The position numbers and the translations under genes are program-made. Source: Janibacter corallicola NBRC 107790 (GTDB taxonomy: Bacteria; Actinomycetota; Actinomycetes; Actinomycetales; Dermatophilaceae). From it: a stretch of DNA of 64,000 nt. Location of the stretch: positions 62,001-126,000 of the forward strand of contig NZ_BCSR01000001.1 in assembly GCF_001570965.1 (NCBI RefSeq). The letters are read 5' to 3'. Shown piece after piece: positions 17,492-27,264 of the stretch. The notes beneath the pieces were generated by a model that was not told where the DNA came from, made no database searches, and saw nothing but the letters and a program-made list of their open reading frames with translations. Positions within the stretch are counted from its first letter, which is position 1; each line of letters starts with the position of its first letter.

Positions 17492-18691
17492 TCAGTCCTC
17501 GGCGTGGTCCACGCCGAGCTGCCCGAGCACCCGGTGAAGGTCCTCGCGGGAGGCGAACTCGATCGTCATCTTGCCCTTGCGCTTGCCCAGGTCGATCTTG
17601 ACGCGGGTGTCGAGCCGGTCACTGATGCGACCCGCGAGCTCGTCCAGCTGGGGGTCACGCTCCCGGGCACTGCGGGGTGACGTGCCCTTCTGGGCCTCCG
17701 GCTCCATGCCGAGGGTGACGATCTCCTCGACGCTGCGCACCGAGAGCCCCTCGGCCACGATGCGCTGGGCGAGGCGCTCCATCTGGGCTGCGTCCTCGAG
17801 CCCCAGGAGGGCCCGGGCATGGCCGGCGCTCAGGACGCCGGCAGCCACGCGGCGGGCCACCATCGGGGGGAGGCGAAGCAGCCGGAGCATGTTCGAGATC
17901 TGCGGCCTGCTGCGTCCGATGCGCCCGGAGAGCTCGGCCTGGCTGCACCCGAAGTCGTCCAGCAGCTGCTGGTAGGCCGCGGCCTCCTCCAGGGGGTTCA
18001 GGTCGGTGCGGTGCAGGTTCTCCAGCAGCGCATCCCGCAGGAGGTCGTCCTCGTCGGTGTCCTTGATGATCGCCGGGACGGTGTCACGGCCCGCCTCGCG
18101 GCTGGCCCGCCAGCGCCGCTCACCCATGATGAGCTCGTACTCGACCCCGTCACTCGGCGCGACCCGCCGCACGACGACCGGCTGGAGCACGCCGATCTCG
18201 GAGATCGAATGGGCGAGCTCGGCCATCGCGTCCTCGTCGAAGACCCCTCGCGGCTGCTTGGGGTTCGGTCGGATGGCATCGAGGGGCACCTCGGCGAAGC
18301 TCGCTCCGGGAACCGGTGCGAGCTCCTCACCCGCTGCCTCCTCGCCCACTGCTTCCGCTGCGGGCGCTGGAGCCTGCTCGGCGGCCGTCGGCCACGACTC
18401 CTCGACGCCACCTGGAGCGTCGCCCCCTTCGTCGGTCGTGTCGCTCGCCGCGGGAGGGGACGTCCGTTCGCTGCCCTCGTCGGAGACCCCGGCGCCCCCG
18501 ACGGTGGGAGGTGTCGCGGACGCGGCATCGCCCGCCACCTTGCCCGCCGCGGTGTTCGGGACCGGCTCCGACTCCTCCCGTTCCCGGAACCACACGTCGA
18601 CGGGCCGCTCGGCGCGCATTCCGGCGGAGGCACCCGAGTCGGGGATGAGGGCACCGAGTCCGCGGCCCAGGCCGCGTCGCTTCTCACTCAT
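17492..18691 (-). CDS. parB: Chromosome-partitioning protein ParB
   Basis: A 399-residue protein starting [17 protein letters not shown]. It has a disordered acidic Pro/Ala region (about 40-150), the ParB N-terminal CTPase domain ([41 protein letters not shown]), a helix-turn-helix domain and a C-terminal dimerisation domain. It binds the parS sites near 20.16-20.20 kb and 20.91 kb. The start overlaps the parA stop by four bases; the extra 20 codons upstream of Met are not used. The N-terminal disordered region is longer than in Bacillus Spo0J. Confidence 0.95.
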   Translation of the reverse strand: MSEKRRGLGRGLGALIPDSGASAGMRAERPVDVWFREREESEPVPNTAAGKVAGDAASATPPTVGGAGVSDEGSERTSPPAASDTTDEGGDAPGGVEESWPTAAEQAPAPAAEAVGEEAAGEELAPVPGASFAEVPLDAIRPNPKQPRGVFDEDAMAELAHSISEIGVLQPVVVRRVAPSDGVEYELIMGERRWRASREAGRDTVPAIIKDTDEDDLLRDALLENLHRTDLNPLEEAAAYQQLLDDFGCSQAELSGRIGRSRPQISNMLRLLRLPPMVARRVAAGVLSAGHARALLGLEDAAQMERLAQRIVAEGLSVRSVEEIVTLGMEPEAQKGTSPRSARERDPQLDELAGRISDRLDTRVKIDLGKRKGKMTIEFASREDLHRVLGQLGVDHAED

Positions 18692-19878
18692 GAGTCTTCC
18701 TCCAGCGGGACTGCGCGGCGGGCGATCTCGGCCGCCGCGTCCTGGTAACACCGGGCACCGGTGCTCTGCGGGTCATAGGTGATGACGGTCTGGCCGAAGC
18801 TGGGTGCCTCGGAGACTCGCACCGATCGGGGGACCGTGGTCTGCAGGACCTGCTCCGGGAAGTGCGTGCGCACCTCGTCGGCCACCTGCGCGGACAGTCT
18901 CGTGCGCCCGTCGTACATCGTCAGCAGGATCGTGGACACGTGCAGCCGGGGGTTCAGGTGGGTGCGGATGAGGTCGATGTTGCTCAGCAGCTGACTCAGT
19001 CCCTCGAGTGCGTAGTACTCGCACTGGATCGGGATGAGCACCTCCTGCGCCGCCACGAAGGCGTTGACCGTCAGCAGACCGAGGCTCGGGGGGCAGTCGA
19101 TGATGACGTAGTCGATGCGCTCCTCCCCGGCCTCGTTGCGCGCCACCTGCCACGCCTCGAGTGCCCGCGCCATGCGGCTCTCCCGGGCCACGAGGGAGAC
19201 CAGCTCGATCTCCGCGCCGGCCAGGTCGATCGTCGCCGGCACGCACCACAGGTGTGCCACGTCCGGGCAGGGCTGGACGACGTCGGCGATGGGTGTGCCG
19301 TCGACGAGCACGTCGTAGATGCTCGGCATCTCCGCGCGGTGGTCGACGTTGAGGGCGGTGCTCGCATTGCCCTGTGGATCGGTGTCGATGAGCAGCACGC
19401 GCAGTCCCTGGTCCGCCAGCGCCGCGGCGAGGTTCACCGCCGTCGTGGTCTTGCCGACGCCCCCCTTCTGGTTCGAGACCGTGAGGACTCGGGTCTCCCG
19501 GGGTCGGGGCGGCGCCGGGCGGTCTGCGGCTGAGGAATCACGTCCCGTGGATCGGACCGTCACCGCAGGTCCTGCCGTCCTCGGCGCTGCCTCCGCGGCG
19601 CTTCCGCCGCGATCCGGGGTACTCGTGGCTGCCTGCTCTGCTGGGGGAGCGCCCGCTCCTCGCGCCTGCTCGGACTGCATCGCGCTCGATCCTCCGTCGT
19701 CTTCATCGTCAGGCTGGTCCGCCGTTGTGGATTCCTGGCCGGTGGCCGATTCGTGCTCCACGTCTGCGTCGGGAACGGTCGCGGGGACACCGAACCAACC
19801 GATGGGTGCGCTGTGACCCGGTCCGTCCACCGCGGGCCAGCCGATGCCGCTGACGACATCTCGTGTGGGGGTGCTCAC
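18688..19878 (-). CDS. parA: Chromosome-partitioning ATPase ParA
   Basis: A protein of about 396 residues. A Pro/Ala/Ser/Glu-rich extension of about 130 residues precedes a ParA core with a deviant Walker A motif ([17 protein letters not shown]), Walker A' ([11 protein letters not shown]) and Walker B ([11 protein letters not shown]). ParA drives ParB-parS segregation on the nucleoid. GTG at 19878 is chosen because GAGGAGG lies ten bases upstream; the open frame to 20193 runs through the two parS sites and is not credible as coding. Confidence 0.93.
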   Translation of the reverse strand: MSTPTRDVVSGIGWPAVDGPGHSAPIGWFGVPATVPDADVEHESATGQESTTADQPDDEDDGGSSAMQSEQARGAGAPPAEQAATSTPDRGGSAAEAAPRTAGPAVTVRSTGRDSSAADRPAPPRPRETRVLTVSNQKGGVGKTTTAVNLAAALADQGLRVLLIDTDPQGNASTALNVDHRAEMPSIYDVLVDGTPIADVVQPCPDVAHLWCVPATIDLAGAEIELVSLVARESRMARALEAWQVARNEAGEERIDYVIIDCPPSLGLLTVNAFVAAQEVLIPIQCEYYALEGLSQLLSNIDLIRTHLNPRLHVSTILLTMYDGRTRLSAQVADEVRTHFPEQVLQTTVPRSVRVSEAPSFGQTVITYDPQSTGARCYQDAAAEIARRAVPLEEDS

Positions 19879-20017
19879 CGGTCGTGTGCCTCCTCGTGTG
19901 CGAGCCAATCCATCCAACCCCACCGGGGGCCGACTCGCCAAACCGGGATGGGGTGATTTCACGTGCAACGCGGCGCAGTGCCCATCGGGCATTCCGGCCT
20001 TCGCTGGCGGGCAATTT

Positions 20018-20026
20018 TTGTCCACA
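20018..20026 (+). promoter_or_regulatory. DnaA box upstream of parA
   Basis: TTGTCCACA matches the high-GC actinobacterial DnaA-box consensus exactly. A degenerate inverted copy (GGTGGACAA) follows at 20033-20041. Confidence 0.5.
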
Positions 20027-20158
20027 GGTCTCGGTGGACAACGCCTGTGAGTACGTGGGGCCAGTCGCCTGTGCGGGGTCACCGTAGTGCGATGTGCCGC
20101 GGTTCGCTCTCGTGTCGGGCCGCGGACTGGGGTGCCAGGGGCCTGTGGACGAGTCATG

Positions 20159-20174
20159 GGTTTCACGTGAAACC
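20159..20174. promoter_or_regulatory. parS site 1
   Basis: Perfect 16-base palindrome with core GTTTCACGTGAAAC, the universal ParB-binding parS sequence. It lies about 280 bases upstream of parA and 12 bases from parS site 2. Confidence 0.93.
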
Positions 20175-20185
20175 GACGCAGTCTC

Positions 20186-20201
20186 CGTTTCACGTGAAAC
20201 C
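20186..20201. promoter_or_regulatory. parS site 2
   Basis: Second copy of the GTTTCACGTGAAAC core, 27 bases (centre to centre) from site 1. The tandem pair should nucleate ParB loading near the origin. Confidence 0.93.
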
Positions 20202-20268
20202 CCGCAACCCACGCTGGTCGTCGACGGCCGACGACTCGCCAGCGCGTCCACAGCCAACCTGGTTCGGG

Positions 20269-20901
20269 TCACGTGACCCGACAGTCGAGCGTCCGGGTCG
20301 GCTCCGATACCACGCCGACCCCGTGCTCGGTGACGCGAGCCCGGACCATGCCCAGCCTCCGCAGGACCTTCTCCGCCTTGGCCAGCTCCTCGGGCGCCGA
20401 CCGACCCTTGATGGCGACGAGGGTCCCCTCAGGATCAAGGAGGGGGAAGCACCACCGCGCCAGCTTGTCGATCCGGGCGACCGCTCGGGCCGTGACCCAC
20501 GGCGCCGACAGGTTGCCGTGGACTTCCTCGGCGCGACCACGATGCACACTGGCGTTGGCCAGTCCGAGATCGGCGATGGCCTCGGTCAGCCACTCGGTAC
20601 GCCGGAGCATCGGTTCGACGAGGTGCAGCTCGAGGTCCGGTCGGGCGATGGCCAGGGCCAAGCCGGGGAGCCCGGCGCCGGCCCCGACGTCGATGACCCG
20701 CGACCCGGTCGGGAAGGAGTCCTCGATGACGGCGCAGTTGAGGATGTGTCGCTCCCAGAGGATGTCCACCTCCCGGGGCCCGATGAGGCCGTGACTGACA
20801 CCCGTGTCCGCAAGGATCGCGGCGAACGTTTCCGCACGCGGAAGGCGCTCACCGAAGAGTCGGTGAGCGCCTTCCGGTGCCATGGGCGGCTCAGCCGTCA
20901 T
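20269..20901 (-). CDS. rsmG: 16S rRNA (guanine527-N7)-methyltransferase RsmG (GidB)
   Basis: A 210-residue SAM-dependent methyltransferase with motif I VIDVGAGAGLPGLALAI and the typical RsmG N-terminus (LIGPREVDILWERHILNC). It modifies G527 of 16S rRNA; loss gives low-level streptomycin resistance. ATG at 20901 is used; a second ATG at 20883 is possible and neither has a clear ribosome binding site. parS site 3 lies nine bases upstream. Gene order parA - rsmG - jag is conserved. Confidence 0.94.
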   Translation of the reverse strand: MTAEPPMAPEGAHRLFGERLPRAETFAAILADTGVSHGLIGPREVDILWERHILNCAVIEDSFPTGSRVIDVGAGAGLPGLALAIARPDLELHLVEPMLRRTEWLTEAIADLGLANASVHRGRAEEVHGNLSAPWVTARAVARIDKLARWCFPLLDPEGTLVAIKGRSAPEELAKAEKVLRRLGMVRARVTEHGVGVVSEPTRTLDCRVT

Positions 20902-20909
20902 GGGCCAGC

Positions 20910-20925
20910 TGTTTCACGTGAAACG
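20910..20925. promoter_or_regulatory. parS site 3
   Basis: Third exact GTTTCACGTGAAAC core, in the 35-base gap between jag and rsmG. It is about 740 bases from the pair near parA and about 5 kb from oriC. Confidence 0.92.
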
Positions 20926-20936
20926 CCATCGCTCGA

Positions 20937-21548
20937 TCAGTCCTGGCTCTGTTCCGAGGCCGAGGACGCCGCACGGTCCGTGTCGGCGCCGGACTCATCG
21001 GCCGGGTGCACGACGACGTACCGGTTCGGCTCCTGACCGGAGGAGTCCGAAACCAGACCTGCGGCGAGGACCTCGTCGTGGACGACCTTGCGCTCGAAGG
21101 CGGTCATCGCCTCCAGCTCCTCGGCCGCACCGGACTCCCGCACCCGGGCGATGGCATCCGCCGCGATCTCGACGAGGGCCGTCCGACGTGCAGCACGGTG
21201 CCCCGCGACGTCGAGCATCAGCCGGCTCCGGTCGCCGGTGGCGGACTGCACGGCGAGCCGCGTCAGCTCCTGCAGGGCCTCGAGCACCTTCGCGTCCTGC
21301 CCGACCAGGCGGCGCGGCACGCGCCCTTCGTCCGAATCCACGATGGCCACTGCGGCCCGGTCGCCGTCGATGTCCAGGTCGATGTCCCCGTCCAGGTCAG
21401 CGATGTCCAGCAGCGTCTCCAGGAAGTCGGCGGCCACCTCCCCTTCGCGCTCCAGAGCCGCCCTCCGGCCGGACCGCTTCTCGGCGGTCTTGGTGGCGTT
21501 CTCCACGGGCTCCTCCGAGCCCGTGCCGGCCGTCATGCTTTCACTCAT
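20937..21548 (-). CDS. khpB: Jag/KhpB-family R3H-domain RNA-binding protein
   Basis: A 203-residue protein. After an acidic/basic N-terminus come a KH-like domain (DGDRAAVAIVDSDEGRVPRRLVGQ) and a C-terminal R3H domain (AFERKVVHDEVLAAGLVSDSSGQEPNRYVVV). The family binds RNA and affects cell division and elongation. A GAGGAGA site lies about five bases before the ATG. It lies between rsmG and yidC as in other actinobacteria. Confidence 0.92.
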   Translation of the reverse strand: MSESMTAGTGSEEPVENATKTAEKRSGRRAALEREGEVAADFLETLLDIADLDGDIDLDIDGDRAAVAIVDSDEGRVPRRLVGQDAKVLEALQELTRLAVQSATGDRSRLMLDVAGHRAARRTALVEIAADAIARVRESGAAEELEAMTAFERKVVHDEVLAAGLVSDSSGQEPNRYVVVHPADESGADTDRAASSASEQSQD

Positions 21549-21629
21549 GGCTTCTCCTCATGCGGGTCGTCGACCCATTCGTTCCACACAGGTTCTGGAC
21601 GTCTCCGGCGGGCCCTGGGCCCTCCCCGG

Positions 21630-22607
21630 CTACTTGGACTTCTTCTTCGCGCGCTTCTTGGAGACCGGCTGCTTGCGCTGACCGGAGATGACGCCCCGCT
21701 CACGCAGCTCGTCCTGCATCTCCTCGTCGTGCTCGAGCTCCCGCTCCTGCTCGAAGGTGTCGACGGGACGGCCCGCCTTGCGCCGACGCTCGTGCATGGC
21801 CTTCTCCGCCGCGGACCCGGGCGCCGGCATGCGGCGGATGACGTAGAACTGCTGCAGCATCGTCCACAGGTTCGTCGTGAACCAGTAGATGAGCACACCG
21901 ATCGGGAAGAAGACACCGGAGACGGCAAACATGATCGGGAACAGGAAGAGCATCATCTTCTGCTGCTGGGCGAAGGGCCCCTCCAGCGCGGACGCCGGCA
22001 TGTTCTTGCGCATCAGCTGGTGCTGCGTCGTGAAGGTCGTCAGCGACATCAGCACGATGAGCACGGCGGTGACGATCTTGACCGTGACGGTCTCCGAGCC
22101 CATGAACTGGTCGGAGAGCTGCGCCCCCAGGATCGAGGAGGACTCGGCGTGCCGGGCGACCGCCTGGGTGATCGGACCGATGGCGTCGGCCTTGCCGGAA
22201 CCGATCTCGTCCAAGGAGTTCAGCACCCGGAAGAGGCCGAAGAAGAAGGGTGACTGCGCGAGGATCGGCAGGCACGAGGAGAACGGATTGGTGCCGCTCT
22301 CCTTGTAGAGCGCCATCGTCTCCTCGGTCATCTTCTGCTTGGAGTCCGGGTCGGTCTTGCCCTTGTACTTCGCCTGGATCTTCTGCATCTCGGGCTGGAT
22401 GAGCTGCATCTTGCGCGATGCATGGATCTGCTTGACGAAGAGGGGGATCAGCGCGGCGCGCATGATGACGACCAGGCCCACGATGGCCAGGGCCCAGGTC
22501 CATCCGTTGTTGGCCGGGAGGCCGATCATGGTCAGCCCCTCGTGCCACAGATACATGATCCAGGCGACGAGCCACTCGAAGGGATAGATGATGTCGCTGA
22601 AGCTCAC
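21630..22607 (-). CDS. yidC: Membrane protein insertase YidC/OxaA
   Basis: A 325-residue insertase with five hydrophobic helices, the short Gram-positive-type N-terminus (VSFSDIIYPFEWLVAWIMYLW) and a long basic C-terminal tail (KKRAKKKSK) that may contact ribosomes. The conserved arginine of the hydrophilic groove is in GLVVIMRAALIPLF. GTG at 22607 overlaps the yidD stop (GTGA). The upstream open frame to 22757 is a yidD shadow. Confidence 0.94.
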   Translation of the reverse strand: MSFSDIIYPFEWLVAWIMYLWHEGLTMIGLPANNGWTWALAIVGLVVIMRAALIPLFVKQIHASRKMQLIQPEMQKIQAKYKGKTDPDSKQKMTEETMALYKESGTNPFSSCLPILAQSPFFFGLFRVLNSLDEIGSGKADAIGPITQAVARHAESSSILGAQLSDQFMGSETVTVKIVTAVLIVLMSLTTFTTQHQLMRKNMPASALEGPFAQQQKMMLFLFPIMFAVSGVFFPIGVLIYWFTTNLWTMLQQFYVIRRMPAPGSAAEKAMHERRRKAGRPVDTFEQERELEHDEEMQDELRERGVISGQRKQPVSKKRAKKKSK

Positions 22608-22933
22608 TCGGTGAACGTCCTTCGGTCGGTGACGCCCGTGGCGCCGTGGTCGTGCGCGGGCACCTCGGCCAGTTGTGGCTTCGCCAGCTCGGGCGAGCCC
22701 CTCTCGGCCCAGGTCGTCGGCACGTGGTCGATGCCCCCGGCGCACCAGGGGTGGCACCGCAGCAGGCGGTGCACGGTCAGGTAGCCGCCCCGGACGAGGC
22801 CGAAGCGCTGCAGCGCCGTCACCCCGTAGGCGGAACAGCTGGGGTAGTACCGGCAGCTCTGCGGCAGGAGCGGCGAGATGAGCACCTGGTAGGCCCGGAC
22901 GAGCCAGATCAAGGGCATCGCCAGAATCTTCAC
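22604..22933 (-). CDS. yidD: Membrane protein insertion efficiency factor YidD
   Basis: A 109-residue protein with the YidD/Hlp-like core (YQVLISPLLPQSCRYYPSCS, ALQRFG, RLLRCHPW). It helps YidC-dependent insertion. GTG at 22933 has AAGGAGG five bases upstream and overlaps the rnpA stop by four bases. The C-terminal tail is longer and less conserved than usual. Confidence 0.93.
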   Translation of the reverse strand: MKILAMPLIWLVRAYQVLISPLLPQSCRYYPSCSAYGVTALQRFGLVRGGYLTVHRLLRCHPWCAGGIDHVPTTWAERGSPELAKPQLAEVPAHDHGATGVTDRRTFTE

Positions 22934-23304
22934 GCGCCCTCCTTCACGAGCACCTGCCGCAGACAACGGCGCAGGGCAGCGCCCAGTTCCGCTGAGGTGG
23001 CCGTGGCCGAGGCCGGATTGGCCCGGATGACGACGTCGGTCCCCGCAGGCAAGCCATCGACGAGCGCTGACATCTGGGCCCGCAGCCGGCGCTTGACCCG
23101 GGTCCGGGTCACCGCATTGCCCACGGCCTTGGACACGACGAGACCGACGCGTGGCGGATGCTGCGCCCACGCGTCGGTCCGGGACGGGTCCGCCGACCGG
23201 GTGTGGACCACGAGGAGCCTGCTGCCGTGGCGGGCCGTGCCGCGGCCACGGATGGTCGCCGCGAAGTCCGCGCGCTCCGTCATCCGGTGCCGCGCGGGCA
23301 ACAC
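22930..23304 (-). CDS. rnpA: Ribonuclease P protein component
   Basis: A 124-residue RNase P protein with the typical actinobacterial start MLPARHRM and the RNR-type signature (AVGNAVTRTRVKRRLR). With RNase P RNA it trims tRNA 5' ends. The start is GTG at 23304, ten bases after the rpmH stop. Confidence 0.94.
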   Translation of the reverse strand: MLPARHRMTERADFAATIRGRGTARHGSRLLVVHTRSADPSRTDAWAQHPPRVGLVVSKAVGNAVTRTRVKRRLRAQMSALVDGLPAGTDVVIRANPASATATSAELGAALRRCLRQVLVKEGA

Positions 23305-23314
23305 CGCGAACCGC

Positions 23315-23452
23315 TCAGGCGGAGAGCTTCGCGCGGCCCTTGGCGCGGCGGTTGGCCAGGATGGAACGGCCGGCGCGGGTGCGCATGCGCAGGCGGAAGC
23401 CGTGGTTCTTGGCCCGACGGCGGTTGTTCGGCTGGTAGGTGCGCTTGCTCAT
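23315..23452 (-). CDS. rpmH: 50S ribosomal protein L34
   Basis: A 45-residue protein, [20 protein letters not shown] and onward to the typical Lys/Arg-rich end (GRAKLSA). GGAG lies eight bases upstream of the ATG. It heads the operon rpmH - rnpA - yidD - yidC - jag - rsmG - parA - parB, transcribed away from oriC. Confidence 0.97.
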   Translation of the reverse strand: MSKRTYQPNNRRRAKNHGFRLRMRTRAGRSILANRRAKGRAKLSA

Positions 23453-23879
23453 TGCAGACTCCGTTGGTCGGTGGGTCCCACGGACCCTGGGCATGACGAC
23501 GGCCGGAATCGGCCGCAATCGGAAGCCCACAGCGAGCCTCCGGACGTGCCGGACCGACATGGGCATGCGAAAGCGGCCGAGTGACCTCATCACAAGGTAC
23601 GCGAGGGCGCACTCCGGGAGCAAACCACCCTCCCGCGAGAGCGGGCCGACGGGAACCGACCGACCCTGCCACCGACGCGGCGTCCGGACGTGCACGACAC
23701 GCCGGACGCCGACGGAATTGTGTACCCGCCAGTTGCCACGTCTTCGGTTCTGTTGTTAGCGTCGCACCTCATCACGTTGACACCGGTGGATACCCACAGT
23801 CTGTGGACAACTTTGTGGATCCCGGGCGACGTCATTGGACCCACGGCCGGCGAGCCGCGACGAGCGAAGGAGTGCGTAC
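23453..23879. other. rpmH-dnaA intergenic region (left part of the origin)
   Basis: A 427-base gap between divergent rpmH and dnaA. It must hold both promoters. A consensus DnaA box is at 23802-23810 (TGTGGACAA) with a related TTTGTGGAT just after it, and a TTGACA hexamer is at 23777-23782, about 100 bases before dnaA. I see no gene; the frames that cross it are not conserved in appearance. Confidence 0.6.
23802..23810 (-). promoter_or_regulatory. DnaA box upstream of dnaA
   Basis: TTGTCCACA on the minus strand, 70 bases before the dnaA start. DnaA boxes here commonly mediate autoregulation of dnaA. Confidence 0.6.
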
Positions 23880-25367
23880 GTGGCGGAGGCCGAGGTGGAC
23901 TTCGATGAGGTGTGGCGCACCACTCTCGAAACCCTCGACGCCGACGGCGTTCCCGTCACCCGCAGGGCCTTCCTCAGCCTGGCCCGCCTCGTGGGTCTGC
24001 TCGATGACACCGCGGTGATCGCCGTCCCCGACGACTTCTCGAAGAACTTCGTCGAGCAGCGGTTGCGCATGCCGGTCACCCAGGCCCTCTCCGACCAGCT
24101 CGGCCGGGAGATCCGCCTCGCCGTGACCGTCGACACCGATCTGGCAGAGGAGGACTCGGCCCCGGCGACCCGCGGGGTGGACACTGACCCGGCCCCGGAG
24201 CCGGCACCCGAGCCGCGCGGTCTCTCCTCCACGCTGCCGGTCGAGGAGCGCGACGACGGCCTCGTCGACGAGGACCCGGAGCCGCCGACCCCCACTCCCG
24301 CGGCGCGCCGCCGGCCGGAGCCGGAGCAGGTCGAGCTGACCCGGCTGAACCCGAAGTACACCTTCGACACCTTCGTCATCGGCTCGAGCAACCGCTTCGC
24401 CAATGCCGCCGCCGTCGCGGTCGCCGAGGCGCCCGCGAAGGCCTACAACCCGCTCTTCATCTACGGCGAGTCCGGGCTGGGCAAGACCCACCTGCTGCAC
24501 GCGATCGGTCACTACAGCCGCAGCCTCTATCCGCACGTGAAGGTGCGGTACGTGAACTCCGAGGAGTTCACCAACGACTTCATCAACAGCATCCGCGACG
24601 ACAAGGCGGCCAACTTCCAGCGCCGGTACCGCGACGTCGACGTGCTGCTCATCGACGACATCCAGTTCCTCCAGGGCAAGATGCAGACCCAGGAGGAGTT
24701 CTTCCACACCTTCAACACGCTGCACAACGCGAACAAGCAGGTGGTCATCACCTCCGACGTCCCGCCGAAGCTGCTCTCCGGCTTCGAGGAGCGGATGCGT
24801 TCGCGCTTCGAGTGGGGCCTGCTCACCGACGTCCAGCCACCGGACCTGGAGACCCGGATCGCGATCCTGCGCAAGAAGGCGATCCAGGAGAAGCTCTCCG
24901 TGCCGGCCGACGTGCTGGAGTTCATCGCCAGCCGGATCAGCACCAACATCCGTGAGCTCGAGGGCGCCCTCATCCGTGTCACCGCCTTCTCCAGCCTGAA
25001 CCGGCAACCGGTCGACATGGGCCTGGCCCAGATCGTGCTCAAGGACCTCATGCCCAACGAGCAGTCCAGCGAGATCAGCAGCGCCTCGATCATGGCGCAG
25101 ACGGCTGACTACTTCGGCCTGACCATCGAGGACCTGCAGGGGGCCTCGCGCACCCGGCTGCTCGTGACGGCACGGCAGATCGCGATGTACCTGTGTCGCG
25201 AGCTGACCGACCTCTCGCTGCCGAAGATCGGCCAGCAGTTCGGTGGCCGGGACCACACGACGGTCATGCACGCCGAACGCAAGATTCGTGAGCTCATGGG
25301 CGAACGACGCGCCATCTACAACCAGGTCACCGAGCTGACCAACCGCATCAAGCAGCAGGCCGGCTGA
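23880..25367 (+). CDS. dnaA: Chromosomal replication initiator DnaA
   Basis: A 495-residue protein with domain I, an acidic Pro-rich domain II linker (about 80-165), an AAA+ domain III (Walker [12 protein letters not shown], Walker [10 protein letters not shown]) and DNA-binding domain IV ending in the signature [15 protein letters not shown]. It opens oriC. GTG at 23880 is chosen because GAAGGAG lies seven bases upstream; the frame extends to 23835 but without support. The length is normal for the phylum. Confidence 0.97.
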   Translation: MAEAEVDFDEVWRTTLETLDADGVPVTRRAFLSLARLVGLLDDTAVIAVPDDFSKNFVEQRLRMPVTQALSDQLGREIRLAVTVDTDLAEEDSAPATRGVDTDPAPEPAPEPRGLSSTLPVEERDDGLVDEDPEPPTPTPAARRRPEPEQVELTRLNPKYTFDTFVIGSSNRFANAAAVAVAEAPAKAYNPLFIYGESGLGKTHLLHAIGHYSRSLYPHVKVRYVNSEEFTNDFINSIRDDKAANFQRRYRDVDVLLIDDIQFLQGKMQTQEEFFHTFNTLHNANKQVVITSDVPPKLLSGFEERMRSRFEWGLLTDVQPPDLETRIAILRKKAIQEKLSVPADVLEFIASRISTNIRELEGALIRVTAFSSLNRQPVDMGLAQIVLKDLMPNEQSSEISSASIMAQTADYFGLTIEDLQGASRTRLLVTARQIAMYLCRELTDLSLPKIGQQFGGRDHTTVMHAERKIRELMGERRAIYNQVTELTNRIKQQAG

Positions 25368-26097
25368 CCGGCCGCGCCTCGCTGCCCGAATATCCGAGTG
25401 TCTTGCACTGAGGCAAGACATCCGGAGAATTCGGCATCCCCAGTTGTCCACAGGGTTCTCCCCACCTGTGCGCAAGACGCGACGCTCCCGTGACCTCCCG
25501 GCCGGCTCCCCCGGACGCCTCGCCGTCCCCATCCTCCACAGCTTGTGGACAAAGTTGTGGGTATCCCCGGATCGCGACATTCCGGGGGACACGCCCGGGC
25601 TCGTCCACAGCTCAGCGCGCGAAGGGGGCGTGTCATCCACCGTTCCTCCCCACATCACCGCCCGTTTCCTCCGGTCACCCTCGGTTTCGCGTGAGTCAAC
25701 CACAGGAGCCTGCGGAGAATCGTGTGCACGACCTGTGCACGGAGGCGACGCCCTGGTGAGGACGACCCGAACCACACAGCCGGCCGCGACGATGTGCACG
25801 GACGTCCACGGGTTCTCCCCAGGTCCCGACGCCCGGGACACGCGGCTCGCACGGGGTTGTCCACACTGTCCCCAGTCCCTGTGACTGCTACGGGACCTAG
25901 AACCACATGAATCCTCCCCCACGCATGGCTGGCCCACGAGCTGTGGACCAAGACCCCACGGACCACCTCGAGCACCCGAGGACGGCCACCAAGTTCCCCC
26001 CAAGCGCTCCGACCGCGTAATGTCGGTGATCCACGCGTCTCGACGCGTGCATCGATGTCATTCAGCGCACCCGAGGCGCAGCGAAGGTAGGTCTGTC
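25368..26097. other. oriC: Replication origin oriC (dnaA-dnaN intergenic region)
   Basis: A 730-base non-coding region between dnaA and dnaN with several DnaA boxes. Exact TTGTCCACA copies lie at 25444-25452 (+), 25544-25552 (-) and 25857-25865 (+). Near matches lie at 25601-25609 (TCGTCCACA) and 25942-25950 (TGTGGACCA). Weaker ones are near 25556 and 25695. As in other high-GC actinobacteria there is no strongly AT-rich unwinding tract. The dnaN promoter must lie in its last part. Confidence 0.9.
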
Positions 26098-27231
26098 GTG
26101 AAGTTCCGCGTCGAGCGCGATGTGCTGGCCGAGGCCGTCACCTGGGTGGCCCGTGGCCTCCCGAACCGTCCCCCGGTCCCCGTCCTCGCGGGCGTCCTCC
26201 TCGAGGCAGGGGATGACGGGACGATCACCCTCTCGACCTTCGACTACGAGGTCTCGGCCCGGATCACCGTCGCGGCGGAGGTCGCCGAGGCGGGCACGGT
26301 CCTCGTCCTCGGCCGCCTGCTCGCGGACATCTCACGCAACCTGCCCGCCAAGCCGGTCGACGTGGCCGTGGAGGGCTCGAAAGTCCAGGTCACCTGCGGC
26401 AGCTCCCGCTTCGCGCTGCTGCAGATGCCGGCCGACGAGTACCCCACCCTGCCCAGCTCCCCCGAGCCGAGCGGCTCGGTGGACGGCACCCTCTTCACCC
26501 AGGCCGTGCAGCAGGTGCAGATCGCTGCCGACCGGGGCGACACCCTCCCGATCCTCACCGGCGTGCGGGTCGAGGTCGAGGGCGAGAAGGTCACGCTCCT
26601 CGCGACCGACCGCTACCGGCTGGCCATGCGGGAGCTGACCTGGAGCCCCAACGCCGCCGACGCGAGCCACGTGGCGCTGATCCCCGCACGCACGCTCGCG
26701 GAGACGGCCAAGTCCCTCGGCGCGGCCGGCTCCATCGACATCTCCCTCGGGCAGGCCGCCGGCGGCTCGGGCCTGGTCGGCTTCGAGGCGGGTCAGCGCC
26801 ACTCCACGAGCCGGGTCCTGGACGGGGAGTACCCGAAGGTCGCCAAGATCTTCCCCACGAACAGCGAGACCGACGCGGTCGTCGACACCGAGATGCTCAT
26901 CGAGGCGGTCAAGCGTGTCGCCCTCGTCACCGAGCGCAACACCCCGGTGCGGCTGCGCTTCACGCCCGACCAGCTGACGATCGAGGCCGGGACCGGCGAC
27001 GACGCCCAGGCCTCGGAGGCCGTCGAGGCAGCCGTCGACGGCCCGGAGATCGAGGTCGCCTTCAACCCCGGTTACCTGCTCGACGGGCTCGGGGTCCTCG
27101 GAACCACCTTCACCCGGCTCTCCTTCACCGCACCGCTCAAGCCCGCGATGATCACCGGGCAGGAGGAGCGGGACGGCGAGCTGGACACCACCTATCGCTA
27201 CGTCCTGCAGCCGGTCCGGTTGGCCGGCTGA
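26098..27231 (+). CDS. dnaN: DNA polymerase III beta sliding clamp
   Basis: A 377-residue clamp starting VKFRVERDVLAEAVTWVARG and ending with the usual YRYVLQPVRLAG. It forms the ring that tethers DNA polymerase III. GTG at 26098 follows a GAAGGTAGG site. It is first in the run dnaN - gnd - membrane protein - recF - DUF721. Confidence 0.97.
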   Translation: MKFRVERDVLAEAVTWVARGLPNRPPVPVLAGVLLEAGDDGTITLSTFDYEVSARITVAAEVAEAGTVLVLGRLLADISRNLPAKPVDVAVEGSKVQVTCGSSRFALLQMPADEYPTLPSSPEPSGSVDGTLFTQAVQQVQIAADRGDTLPILTGVRVEVEGEKVTLLATDRYRLAMRELTWSPNAADASHVALIPARTLAETAKSLGAAGSIDISLGQAAGGSGLVGFEAGQRHSTSRVLDGEYPKVAKIFPTNSETDAVVDTEMLIEAVKRVALVTERNTPVRLRFTPDQLTIEAGTGDDAQASEAVEAAVDGPEIEVAFNPGYLLDGLGVLGTTFTRLSFTAPLKPAMITGQEERDGELDTTYRYVLQPVRLAG

Positions 27232-27264
27232 GACCCCCTTCGTCACCGGAAGAAGGAAGTACCC

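Larger units (their letters stand above)
19879..20268. other. parA-rsmG intergenic region
   Basis: A 390-base gap between rsmG and parA, both on the minus strand, so it is the parA upstream region. It holds two near-identical parS sites (20159-20174, 20186-20201), a degenerate one (19956-19969, two mismatches), a consensus DnaA box (20018-20026) and a degenerate inverted box (20033-20041). I see no credible gene. Confidence 0.8.

Noticed and set aside
18578-18592. GTTCCCGGAAC inside parB as a further copy of the aromatic operator
   Set aside because: The spacer is one base, not seven, and it lies within coding sequence.
19879-20193. N-terminal extension of parA through the parS sites
   Set aside because: The GTG at 19878 has a strong ribosome binding site, and the upstream frame encodes parS palindromes and stop-poor GC-rich sequence rather than conserved protein.
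25368-26097. Several ORFs of 60-146 codons in the dnaA-dnaN gap
   Set aside because: They overlap DnaA boxes, lack ribosome binding sites and look like random translation of oriC.
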